NCBI RefSeq assembly: GCF_005080765.1
Contig: NZ_CP033012.1
Span: forward strand, 248,001 to 312,000
DNA from: Buchnera aphidicola (Anoecia oenotherae)
GTDB lineage: Bacteria > Pseudomonadota > Gammaproteobacteria > Enterobacterales > Enterobacteriaceae
Length of the DNA: 64,000 nucleotides
Direction: 5' to 3'
This document shows positions 1-8,347 of this stretch, piece after piece (the first letter of the stretch is position 1; the number at the start of each line of letters is the position of its first letter). The notes under the pieces are model-generated. The model did no database searches. It saw only the letters and a list, made by a program, of their open reading frames with translations, and had not been told where the DNA came from. The position numbers were made by a program, and so were the translations under genes.

Positions 1-217
1 AGGTTTCATTAGAACTATAAATTCCTGGTGTGTCTATAAATATATATTTAATATTTAAACTTATTTTTGCACCTATTATATTTTTAATTGTTGTATTTTT
101 TTTTTTTGATACAATGGATAATTTTTTTTCTAAAAGTTTATTAAATAGTGTTGATTTTCCAGTATTAGCTCTTCCTAAAATTAAAATTTTTCCACAGCAT
201 TTTTTTTTAGTATTCAC
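1..217 (-). CDS. era: GTPase Era, N-terminal part (cut by window edge)
   Basis: Era is a GTPase that binds 16S rRNA and helps mature the 30S subunit at the inner face of the membrane. Only the first 72 codons are in the window. Translating the minus strand from the GTG at 217-215 gives the G1 loop GRANTGKST (E. coli GRPNVGKST), a switch region with paired threonines (KKNTTIKNIIGA) and the G3 motif DTPG. There is no upstream ATG in frame, so GTG is the likely start; it overlaps the rnc stop as GTGA, implying translational coupling with rnc as in E. coli. An A12 run lies inside the gene (about 95-107) but is in frame. Identification is firm from the motifs and the rnc-era order. Confidence 0.93.
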   Translation of the reverse strand, partial: MNTKKKCCGKILILGRANTGKSTLFNKLLEKKLSIVSKKKNTTIKNIIGAKISLNIKYIFIDTPGIYSSNET

Positions 218-894
218 TCCATCCCCAGTTTATATAATGCGCTTTGAGCGGCAGATTGTTCTGCTTTTCTTCTACTTTTACCTATTCCAATTATATTGCT
301 TTTAACAGTACTAATTTTGCAGTTTATAGTAAAAATTTGATTATGTGATTCACCGAATACATTTGTAACAAAATAAGAAGGAAGTGGTAGATGTTTAGAT
401 TGCAAATATTCTTGTAATCTAGTTTTAGAATCTTTTTGTGTATGATTAGGGTTTAATTTTTTTAAACGATATTTATACCATTTTAATATTAAATTTTTAA
501 TAATATGTATATTACTATCTAAAAAAACGCCTCCTATAATTGCTTCTACAGTGTTTGCAAGAATAGATTCTCTACGTATTCCTCCGCTTTTAAGTTCTCC
601 TTGTCCTAATTGTAAATATTGGCCTAAATTAAATTCATTAGCTATTTCTACTAATGTTTTACCACGCACTAAAGTGGCTCTCATTCTACTCATGTCACCT
701 TCATTTACAGTAGGAAAATTATTATATAGTTCATTAGTAATAACGAAACTAAGTATAGAATCTCCTAAGAACTCTAGTCGTTCGTTATGAACAGAACTAG
801 CACTGCGGTGAGTAAGAGCTTGTTCTAAAATTTTTTTTTGATTGAAAGTATATCCAATCATTTTTTGAAGCTTGTTAGTTACATTATAATTCAT
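214..894 (-). CDS. rnc: Ribonuclease III
   Basis: Endoribonuclease that cuts double-stranded RNA, processing the 30S rRNA precursor and some mRNAs. The protein has 226 residues, the same as E. coli, and aligns without gaps: catalytic domain about 1-150 with signature ERLEFLGDS (38-46), then a double-stranded RNA-binding domain about 155-225 ending in SRRKAEQSAAQSALYKL. Metal and catalytic residues E38, E41, D45, E65, E100 and E117 are present, but the position of E. coli D114 is Asn (LANTVEA, codon AAC). It lies between lepB and era in the usual lepA-lepB-rnc-era order and overlaps the era start by 4 bases. No strong ribosome-binding site is visible. Confidence 0.97.
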   Translation of the reverse strand: MNYNVTNKLQKMIGYTFNQKKILEQALTHRSASSVHNERLEFLGDSILSFVITNELYNNFPTVNEGDMSRMRATLVRGKTLVEIANEFNLGQYLQLGQGELKSGGIRRESILANTVEAIIGGVFLDSNIHIIKNLILKWYKYRLKKLNPNHTQKDSKTRLQEYLQSKHLPLPSYFVTNVFGESHNQIFTINCKISTVKSNIIGIGKSRRKAEQSAAQSALYKLGME

Positions 895-1023
895 GCAATA
901 CCAGTTTAGATTTTATTAAATATAAATATATTAATTTACGATTTAAAATTAATTATTCATCGTTAGTTTTAGAATTTATAAATTTAAATATTTTTTTTTA
1001 AAATATATATAGTTAACAATAAT

Positions 1024-1953
1024 TTAATGAATTAATCCGATTCTATTAAATCTAAAGTGTATAGGCCATATATTTTTTATTTTTTCTATACTCATCCAGA
1101 TTATGTTTGCTTGTCCAATAAGTTCTTTTTCTGATATAAAACCCCAATATCTACTATCTAAGCTATTATCTCTATAATCTCCCATAACAAAATAGTGTGA
1201 TTTAGGAACAATCCATTCTCCAGCGACTACTTTGTTTTGTTTATAGTACAATTTTACATCATCTTCTAATAATCTATTGATTAAAATTTTATGAGAACTA
1301 TTATTGATAGTTTCTTGATTTTCTTCCATAGTAAACACATGATCTAATAATTTTTGATAATTATTTGAATCATTTAAAAAGACATTATTTTTGTTAGAAT
1401 AAAGTTTTAATTTTTCATACTTAGAATTTTTTAAACTATTATAATGAACCTGTATGTTTGAATATATATTATTGTGATCTTTAGAATAAATAATTAGTTG
1501 TTTTTTTTTATTGCTGTATTTAATGTAGTCTCCTGGAATTCCTATTACTCTTTTTACAAAGTTTATATGATGGTTTTGTGGGTATTGAAATACAACAATA
1601 TCACCTCTATGTGGAATGTTAGTAGAGATCATGATATTATTATTTATTGGATTTCTAATTCCGTAACAATATTTTTTTACTAATATAAAATCTCCTTCTA
1701 GTAGAGTAGGGTTCATTGACGTTGATGGTATATAAAAAGGTTCAAACAAAAAAGATCTTACTATAAATACTAATAAAAAAACATAGAAAAAAGAAGAAAA
1801 AAAACTGATATTTTTTTTAAAAAAAATAGCAAACATGTTTTTATTTTTGTTTACTTCTTTTTCTGAATCTTTATATAAAATAAATTTATCAATGAAAAGT
1901 GCTATTCCAGTAAACAAAACTATAAATAATAATAAATTAGGTATATTTATCAT
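1024..1953 (-). CDS. lepB: Signal peptidase I
   Basis: Membrane-anchored serine/lysine protease that removes signal peptides from exported proteins on the periplasmic side of the inner membrane. 309 residues (E. coli about 324). Two hydrophobic N-terminal segments (about 4-25 and 49-70) are membrane anchors. The nucleophile is S79 in PSTSMNPTL and the general-base lysine K134 in FVKRVIGIPGDY; the C-terminal box GDYRDNSLDSRYWGF is intact. A Lys/Asn-rich stretch with little similarity to E. coli fills about 150-235. An AAAGGAT ribosome-binding site precedes the ATG. It starts 22 bases after the lepA stop, so lepA-lepB is one transcript. Its presence implies that some Sec export and signal cleavage continues. 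Confidence 0.96.
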   Translation of the reverse strand: MINIPNLLLFIVLFTGIALFIDKFILYKDSEKEVNKNKNMFAIFFKKNISFFSSFFYVFLLVFIVRSFLFEPFYIPSTSMNPTLLEGDFILVKKYCYGIRNPINNNIMISTNIPHRGDIVVFQYPQNHHINFVKRVIGIPGDYIKYSNKKKQLIIYSKDHNNIYSNIQVHYNSLKNSKYEKLKLYSNKNNVFLNDSNNYQKLLDHVFTMEENQETINNSSHKILINRLLEDDVKLYYKQNKVVAGEWIVPKSHYFVMGDYRDNSLDSRYWGFISEKELIGQANIIWMSIEKIKNIWPIHFRFNRIGLIH

Positions 1954-1975
1954 TTTTATCCTTTTATAAAATAAT

Positions 1976-3763
1976 TTAGTTAATTTTTAATATTGAAAAA
2001 AATGCTTCTTGAGGAATGTCTACATTACCTATATTTTTCATTCTTTTTTTTCCACGTTTTTGTTTTTCTAATAATTTTTTTTTTCTTGTAATATCTCCTC
2101 CATAGCATTTAGCGATGACATTTTTTCTAAGTTGTTTTATTGTGGATCTAGCTATTATATTATTACCAATAGAAGCCTGAATAGCAATATTGAATTGTTG
2201 TCTAGGAATAAGATCTTTCATTTTTTTAACAATTTTTTTTGCTTGATTGAAAGAATTTTTTTTATGTATTATTAAAGATAAAGCATCTATTTTTTCTGAA
2301 TTAATTAAAATATCTAATCTATCTAAATTAGATTTTTTAAATTTAATAAAACTATATTCTAAAGAAGCATAACCACTGGAAATAGATTTTAGTCGATCAA
2401 AAAAATTAAAAACAATTTCAGATAAAGGTATTTCATATGTTAGAGAAATTTGACGATTATGAAAAACCATATTTTTTTGTTTTCCTCTTTTTTCTGAACA
2501 TAGAGATAAGACATTTCCTAAATATTTTTTTGGTAATAGAATATTGCATTCTGCTATAGGTTCTCGTAATTCTTTAATCATTGTTTTATTAGGAAATTTA
2601 GATGGGTTATCTAAATATATAATTTTGTTATTGTGCAATAATATTTCGTAAATTACTGTTGGAGCTGTTGATATTAGATTTAATCCATATTCTCGTTCTA
2701 AACGGGATTGAATTATTTCCATATGTAGTAATCCTAAAAATCCACATCTAAATCCAAATCCTAAAGCGGAACAGTTATCAGTTTCATAAAACAAAGAAGC
2801 GTCATTAAGTGATAATTTTTGTAATGCTTCTTTAAAATAGAGAAATTGATCAGATTGTGTTGGATACATACCAGCATATATTTGTGGTTTTATTTTTTTA
2901 AATCCGGATAACGGTAAAAGAGCTGGATAATGATCTAAAGTAATAGTATCTCCTACTAATATGGAGTGTATTTTTTTTATTCCACATATAATCCATCCTA
3001 TTTCTCCACATATTAACATATTTTTTGTGATTTTTTTCGGAGTAAAAATTCCTAGTTCTTCTACAAAATATGTTTTACTAGAACTCATAATTCTAATTTT
3101 TGAACCTTTTTTAATTGATCCATTTTTAACTCGTATTAATGAAACTATTCCAAGGTAATTATCAAACCAAGAATCAATTACTAAAGCTTGAAGCGGGGAA
3201 TCGATATTTCCTTTTGGACATGGTATATTATTAATAATTGATTCTAGTAGTGAATCAATTCCTATCCCTGTTTTTCCTGAACATTTTATAGAATTCTTAC
3301 AAGATATTCCAATTATATTTTCTATTTCTTTTTCTACCCTTGTAGCATCTGCAGTAGGAAGATCAATTTTATTTAAAACTGGGATGACTATTAAACCCAT
3401 ATCTACAGCAGTATAACAATTTGCAATTGTTTGAGCTTCAACTCCCTGAGAAGAATCTACTATTAGTAATGCTCCTTCAGAAGCAGATAAAGATCTAGAA
3501 ACTTCGTAAGAAAAATCAACATGTCCTGGTGTATCAATAAAGTTTAAATTAAATTTTTTTTCATTTTTATCCGTATAAAAGATCGAAACACTTTGAGCTT
3601 TTATTGTAATTCCTCTTTCTTTTTCTAAATCCATAGTATCTAAAACTTGAGAAGACATTTCTCTTTCAGAGAGTCCTCCACATTTTTGAATAAATCTATC
3701 AGAAAGAGTAGATTTTCCATGATCGATATGAGCTATAATAGAAAAGTTTCTTATATTTTTCAT
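1976..3763 (-). CDS. lepA: Elongation factor 4 (LepA)
   Basis: Ribosome-associated translational GTPase that back-translocates or remodels stalled ribosomes and affects 30S biogenesis. 595 residues, close to the 599 of E. coli. The G1 loop AHIDHGKST is at residues 11-19, followed by the switch-II motif DTPGHVDFSYEVSR and the NKID-type G4 motif; then domain II, the EF-G-like domains III and V, and the LepA-specific C-terminal domain with a basic tail (TRKKKLLEKQKRGKKR). First gene of lepA-lepB-rnc-era; 422 bases separate it from the divergent mnmA, so its promoter should lie there. No strong ribosome-binding site is seen before the ATG. Nothing is missing. Confidence 0.98.
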   Translation of the reverse strand: MKNIRNFSIIAHIDHGKSTLSDRFIQKCGGLSEREMSSQVLDTMDLEKERGITIKAQSVSIFYTDKNEKKFNLNFIDTPGHVDFSYEVSRSLSASEGALLIVDSSQGVEAQTIANCYTAVDMGLIVIPVLNKIDLPTADATRVEKEIENIIGISCKNSIKCSGKTGIGIDSLLESIINNIPCPKGNIDSPLQALVIDSWFDNYLGIVSLIRVKNGSIKKGSKIRIMSSSKTYFVEELGIFTPKKITKNMLICGEIGWIICGIKKIHSILVGDTITLDHYPALLPLSGFKKIKPQIYAGMYPTQSDQFLYFKEALQKLSLNDASLFYETDNCSALGFGFRCGFLGLLHMEIIQSRLEREYGLNLISTAPTVIYEILLHNNKIIYLDNPSKFPNKTMIKELREPIAECNILLPKKYLGNVLSLCSEKRGKQKNMVFHNRQISLTYEIPLSEIVFNFFDRLKSISSGYASLEYSFIKFKKSNLDRLDILINSEKIDALSLIIHKKNSFNQAKKIVKKMKDLIPRQQFNIAIQASIGNNIIARSTIKQLRKNVIAKCYGGDITRKKKLLEKQKRGKKRMKNIGNVDIPQEAFFSILKIN

Positions 3764-4185
3764 TTTTACAGATTAAATTCCGTTTAAAAAAAATTTATAA
3801 ATATATTATATAGCAAATTTTAATTTTTTTTATATATAAATTTTTAGTATTAATGGTTTAATATAAAAAAGTTATTTCAAATTTTTAATAGTATAAGTTT
3901 ATAACAATGGAGTTATATTTTATATGGTTAAAAAATGTTTTTGATACACAGTTGATTATAAATAATATAAATATATGTACTATTATATATTAGGCGTATT
4001 CATACGTAATATATAAAATTAGATTTTTAATAAAATATATATATATATAATAAATGTATTTAATTTTTTTTTAGATAAGAACATACTGTATATGTGACGA
4101 TGTTACATTGTAATGCATTTGTTACACTAAAAATTAGCTGTAAATAATAGAATATCAATCGTATTTTTTTTAGTAAGATTAAATT
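3764..4185. other. Intergenic gap, divergent lepA/mnmA
   Basis: About 420 bases, nearly all A/T, between two divergently transcribed genes. It includes a (TA)n run near 4035-4049 and a slightly richer patch at about 4095-4130 (GTGACGATGTTACATTG) with only short, weak inverted repeats. I see no tRNA, coding remnant or convincing -35/-10 pair. It must hold the promoters for lepA and mnmA. Confidence 0.6.
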
Positions 4186-5298
4186 ATGAAAAAAAAAAAT
4201 ATAAAAATAGTAGTTGCTATGTCAGGTGGAGTAGATTCATCTGTAACCACTTGGTTATTAAATAAGAAGGGATATAATGTAGAAGGGATATTTATGAAAA
4301 ATTGGGAAGAAGACGATAACCATCACGATGGTTATTGTGCATCGTGGAAGGATTTAAAAGATGCGCAAGCAGTATGCGATAGTATAGGAATACTATTACA
4401 TAAAATAAATTTTGCAGAAGAATATTGGAATAATGTTTTTAAAAAATTTATCAATTTGCTAAAAACCGGAATAACTCCTAATCCTGACGTTTTGTGCAAC
4501 AAAGAAATCAAATTTAAAGAATTATTGAATTTTGTTCTGTTTAATTTAAAAGCTGATTTTATGGCAACAGGACATTATGTTCGAAGAGTAGAGAGAAAAA
4601 AAAAATTTTTTTTGTTACGTGGAATAGATGATCATAAAGATCAAAGTTACTTTTTATATCATTTAAATCAATTTCAATTATCTAAATGTTTATTTCCTAT
4701 TGGAAACTTAAAAAAGAGACAAGTTAGAATAATAGCAAAAAAATATGTCCAAGTTGTTGCTAAAAAAAAAGATTCCATGGGAATTTGTTTTATTGGACCT
4801 AAAAAATTTACTAATTTCTTAAGTAGATTTATAAAAAGCAGTCCAGGTAATATTATATCTAAAAAAGGTCAAGTAATTGGAATTCACAGTGGATTACAAA
4901 ATTATACTATAGGACAAAGAAGAGGATTAAAGATAGGTGGTATTTCTAAAGGTAATGGTAAAGCATGGTATGTTTTTAAAAAAGATGTTAAAAAAAATAT
5001 ATTATTTGTTGTTCAAGGGAATAATAATATATCCTTGATTTATACAGGTATAATAGTAATAAATGTAGTATGGATAAATAAAAATCCAGTAAATAAAACA
5101 TTTAATTGTACGGTAAAAACTAGATATCGACAGTTAGATGTATATTCTAAAGTTCAAGTAATATCTAGTCATCTAGTAGAAGTTAGATTTAGTGAACCTG
5201 TTCTAGCAATTTGTTCTGGTCAATCTGCGGTTTTTTATGATAAGCATATATGTTTAGGTGGAGGAGTGATTAAAAGAGGTTTTATGTTACATAAGTAG
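4186..5298 (+). CDS. mnmA: tRNA-specific 2-thiouridylase MnmA
   Basis: Catalyses ATP-dependent 2-thiolation of uridine 34 in the tRNAs for Lys, Glu and Gln, taking sulfur from the IscS relay. 370 residues (E. coli 368). The PP-loop AMSGGVDSS is at 11-19, the first catalytic cysteine is C104 in NPDVLCNKEIKF, and the second is C201 in DSMGICFIG; the FTIGQRRG-like motif (YTIGQRRGL) of the central domain is present, followed by the C-terminal beta-barrel. All expected catalytic residues are kept, which fits a genome that relies on few tRNAs. Transcribed alone on the plus strand, 259 bases before purB; in E. coli mnmA and purB are also close neighbours. Confidence 0.97.
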   Translation: MKKKNIKIVVAMSGGVDSSVTTWLLNKKGYNVEGIFMKNWEEDDNHHDGYCASWKDLKDAQAVCDSIGILLHKINFAEEYWNNVFKKFINLLKTGITPNPDVLCNKEIKFKELLNFVLFNLKADFMATGHYVRRVERKKKFFLLRGIDDHKDQSYFLYHLNQFQLSKCLFPIGNLKKRQVRIIAKKYVQVVAKKKDSMGICFIGPKKFTNFLSRFIKSSPGNIISKKGQVIGIHSGLQNYTIGQRRGLKIGGISKGNGKAWYVFKKDVKKNILFVVQGNNNISLIYTGIIVINVVWINKNPVNKTFNCTVKTRYRQLDVYSKVQVISSHLVEVRFSEPVLAICSGQSAVFYDKHICLGGGVIKRGFMLHK

Positions 5299-5557
5299 TA
5301 TAATTTATATATAAAATAGAATTTTAAAAAAAAATTTAAAATTTTTAAAAATTAAATATATAATTTATATGCATTTGTAGAAGTCTAATATTTTATTCTG
5401 TTAAATATTGTTTAATATGTTAAACTGAAATTTAATTCTATTTAGAATTCTTAAAGTAATTTAATAGATAAAACAAATTTTTTTTATATTAATAGAAAAT
5501 AGAAAAAATATATATATATATTAATTATAAAACTGTGAGAATAGGAGAAAAGGTATT

Positions 5558-6928
5558 ATGGTATGTAAATCATCCTTGTATTCTATTTCCCCTTTAGATG
5601 GAAGATATAAAGATCAATTAAATGAAGTGAGAAGTATTTTTAGTGAGTATGCTTTTCTAAAAAATAAATTGTTTGTAGAAGTGAGTTGGATTAAAAATTT
5701 ATTAAACATTAACAAAATACTTAATATTAATTATTCAAAAAAAGAAGTATTTAGTTTTTTAAACGATATTGTTATAAATTTTAATGAAGCAGATGCTTGT
5801 GAGATAAAAAAAATAGAAAATGTTATTAAACATGATGTAAAGGCAGTAGAATATTTTTTACGGAACAAATTGTTAAAAAATCAGTATTTTTGTCATATAA
5901 TTGAATATGTTCATTTTGGATGTACTTCAGAAGATATTAATAATATTTCTTATGGACTTATGATAAATGAAGTTAAGAAAAATATTTTTCTTAGTTTTTG
6001 GATAAAAATTGCTAAATTTATCAAAAACTTATCTTTTAAATATAAAGATATATCTATTTTATGTAGAACACATGGACAACCTGCTACTCCGTCTACTTTA
6101 GGAAAAGAATTTTTTATATTTTATATGAGGATAAAAAAACAAATATATCAATTAAAAAAAATTAATATTTTAGCTAAATTTAACGGAACTACTGGAAATT
6201 ATAATGCTCATTATTTTGCTCATCCAGAAGTTAATTGGATTAAAATTAGCCGAAGGTTTGTAACTAGTTTGGGATTAGAATGGAATCCCTATACTGCTCA
6301 GAATGAACCGCATGATTATATAGCAGAATTATTTCATTGCATTATAAGATTTAATAATATTTTATTAGATTTAAATCGAGATTTATGGATGTATATTTCT
6401 TTTGGTTATTTTAAACAGAAGCTAATTGACCAAGAAGTTGGATCATCTATTATGCCACATAAAATTAATCCGATAAATTTTGAGAATTCTGAAGGAAATA
6501 TAGGTTTAGCTAATTCATTAATGGTATATATGTCTGAAAAATTACCAATTTCTAGATTACAAAGAGATTTAAGTGATTCAACAGTATTACGTAATATAGG
6601 AGTGGCAGTTGGTTATTCCGTTCTTGCTTACTCTTCTTTTTTACTAGGATTGAATCGAATAACAATTAATATAAAAAATATAGATAAAGATTTAAATAAT
6701 AACTGGTCTATTTTAGCTGAACCGATTCAAACTATAATGAAAGCTCATAGAATAAAAAATTCTTATGAAAAATTAAAAACTATGACAAGAGGAAAAAAAA
6801 TTAATAAAGACATTATTCATAATTTTATTAAAAATTTAAATTTACCTCACGATATAAAAATGAAATTACTTAATTTAACTCCTAAAAATTATATAGGGAA
6901 ATCTTCGATTCTTGTAGAAAATATATAA
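5558..6928 (+). CDS. purB: Adenylosuccinate lyase
   Basis: Cleaves adenylosuccinate to AMP and fumarate and SAICAR to AICAR. 456 residues, as in E. coli. It belongs to the fumarase/aspartase superfamily: the signature loop GSSIMPHKINPINFEN at about 295-310 carries the catalytic serine, and the general acid is H172 in CRTHGQPATPST. The HFGCTSEDIN substrate motif is at about 119-128. The start is supported by GGAG seven to eleven bases upstream of ATG. The SAICAR step also links it to histidine synthesis, whose AICAR by-product must be recycled, so retention is expected even if de novo purine synthesis is partial. No defects are seen. Confidence 0.97.
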   Translation: MVCKSSLYSISPLDGRYKDQLNEVRSIFSEYAFLKNKLFVEVSWIKNLLNINKILNINYSKKEVFSFLNDIVINFNEADACEIKKIENVIKHDVKAVEYFLRNKLLKNQYFCHIIEYVHFGCTSEDINNISYGLMINEVKKNIFLSFWIKIAKFIKNLSFKYKDISILCRTHGQPATPSTLGKEFFIFYMRIKKQIYQLKKINILAKFNGTTGNYNAHYFAHPEVNWIKISRRFVTSLGLEWNPYTAQNEPHDYIAELFHCIIRFNNILLDLNRDLWMYISFGYFKQKLIDQEVGSSIMPHKINPINFENSEGNIGLANSLMVYMSEKLPISRLQRDLSDSTVLRNIGVAVGYSVLAYSSFLLGLNRITINIKNIDKDLNNNWSILAEPIQTIMKAHRIKNSYEKLKTMTRGKKINKDIIHNFIKNLNLPHDIKMKLLNLTPKNYIGKSSILVENI

Positions 6929-7329
6929 TATTTATATATTTTATTTTTTTATATATAAAAAATGAGTATTTAAAATATATATATAAAATTAAATATATAT
7001 ATATGAAGTATAATTTAATTTTTGTTATAAACAATAAACATTTTTTTAAAAAAAATAATATATAAATATAAAATATTTTTTCTAATTTATAGAAAAATTA
7101 CAAAAAAAGTTTTTATTAATATTAAAAATTAAATTTTATTAAAAATGATTTAAATAAATTATTTTTTAGTACTGCATGTATATTACAAGAATTAATATTT
7201 TAATTTTATAATTATTTCTAATTAAATACTAGTTAAATTTTTTAAGATCATAAATAGTATTTTGTGTTTATAGAACAAAAAAATTTTGTCTATTCGATAA
7301 CTACCGAACACTCATTGAGAAAGATATAA
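6929..7329. other. Intergenic gap purB-fabI
   Basis: About 400 bases of A/T-rich DNA with (TA)n runs near 6975-7005 and many poly(A)/poly(T) stretches. No reading frame, tRNA or convincing terminator is seen. The less biased last 60 bases (TATTCGATAACTACCGAAC region) probably hold the fabI leader. Confidence 0.55.
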
Positions 7330-8105
7330 ATGAAATTGCTGTCTGGAAGAAAATTTTTGATTACTGGTATTAAAAATAAAAGATCAATAGCATTTGGAAT
7401 AGCTAAAGTTATGAAGTCGCATGATGCTAAATTAGCATTTACTTACCATAATAGTTTAATAAAAAAAAAATAAAAAAATTAATTACAACAATTGATTCAA
7501 ATATACTATTACGCTGTAATGTCGGTGATGATGTTAGTATTAATAGATTAAAAAAAAATTTGTCTTTATATTGGAATTCTTTTGATGGAATAATACATTG
7601 TATTGCTAAAGCTAAAAAATCTGAATTATCTGGAGATTATATAGAATCCATAACTAGAAAAGGTTTTTATATAGCTCATAATATAAGTTCGTATAGCTTT
7701 GTAGCTTTAGCAAAAGTATTTAGAAATATGTTAAATACATATTCTTCTTTAGTGACTTTAACTTATATAGGATCTAACAAAGTTATACCTAATTATAATG
7801 TTATGGGTATTGCAAAGGCTTCTCTTGAAGCTAATGTAAAATATATGGCGTTTTATATGAAAAAAAATTTTGTTCGAGTAAATGCCATTTCAGTACCACC
7901 CATTGTCACTCTTTCTTCTTCAGGAATAACAGGTTTTAGAAAAATATATAAAGATTATGTATCTTCCTCTATTAAAAATAATATTGTTACTTCGCATGAT
8001 ATAGGTAATATAGCTGTTTTTTTGTGCTCTAAATTATCTTCTTCAGTTACAGGTCAAATTATTTATACTGATAATGGGTTTAGTGAATTTTCTAACTATA
8101 AATAA
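7330..8105 (+). pseudogene. fabI: Enoyl-ACP reductase gene, frameshifted at an A10 tract; possibly rescued by slippage
   Basis: FabI reduces enoyl-ACP with NADH, the last step of each fatty-acid elongation cycle. The ATG at 7330 opens MKLLSGRKFLITG (E. coli MGFLSGKRILVTG) and runs 47 codons to a TAA at 7471-7473, just after ten A's (7461-7470). Homology then continues without interruption in the next frame from about 7472 to the stop at 8103-8105, including the catalytic segment NYNVMGIAKASLEANV (Tyr and Lys kept) and the upstream active-site Tyr (TYIGS). Adding one A or removing two restores a protein of about 258 residues (E. coli 262). There is no other disruption, but the conserved SAGP turn reads SVPP. 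It may be an early pseudogene, or a gene expressed through polymerase slippage at poly(A). Confidence 0.88.
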
Positions 8106-8347
8106 TAACGATTATATTTTATAGATGATTTTTTTAAGGATATATTTACAAATGCATTATATAGGTAAAAAGTATTTTTTTAAAAAATATCAATTATTAC
8201 AATTAACATTAAATTAATAATTTTTTATATATTAATAACATTATTTAAATCGAAAAAAATAGTATATATATACTATATTTACATGTTTTTATAGTAAATA
8301 ACGTATTGTATGTTTTTAACAAATTCTAAAAAAATTAGGTTTTACAT

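Noticed and set aside
551..790. Frame antisense to rnc
   Set aside because: A shadow of the conserved RNase III gene; no independent evidence of coding. The same applies to antisense frames in lepB, lepA, rluB, bioB, leuC, mfd, phrB, rpsA, aroA and lolA.
4035..4049. (TA)n runs here and in many other spacers as regulatory repeats or an origin
   Set aside because: They occur in most long spacers without a constant position or flanking motif and are expected in DNA of this composition; no DnaA boxes are seen.
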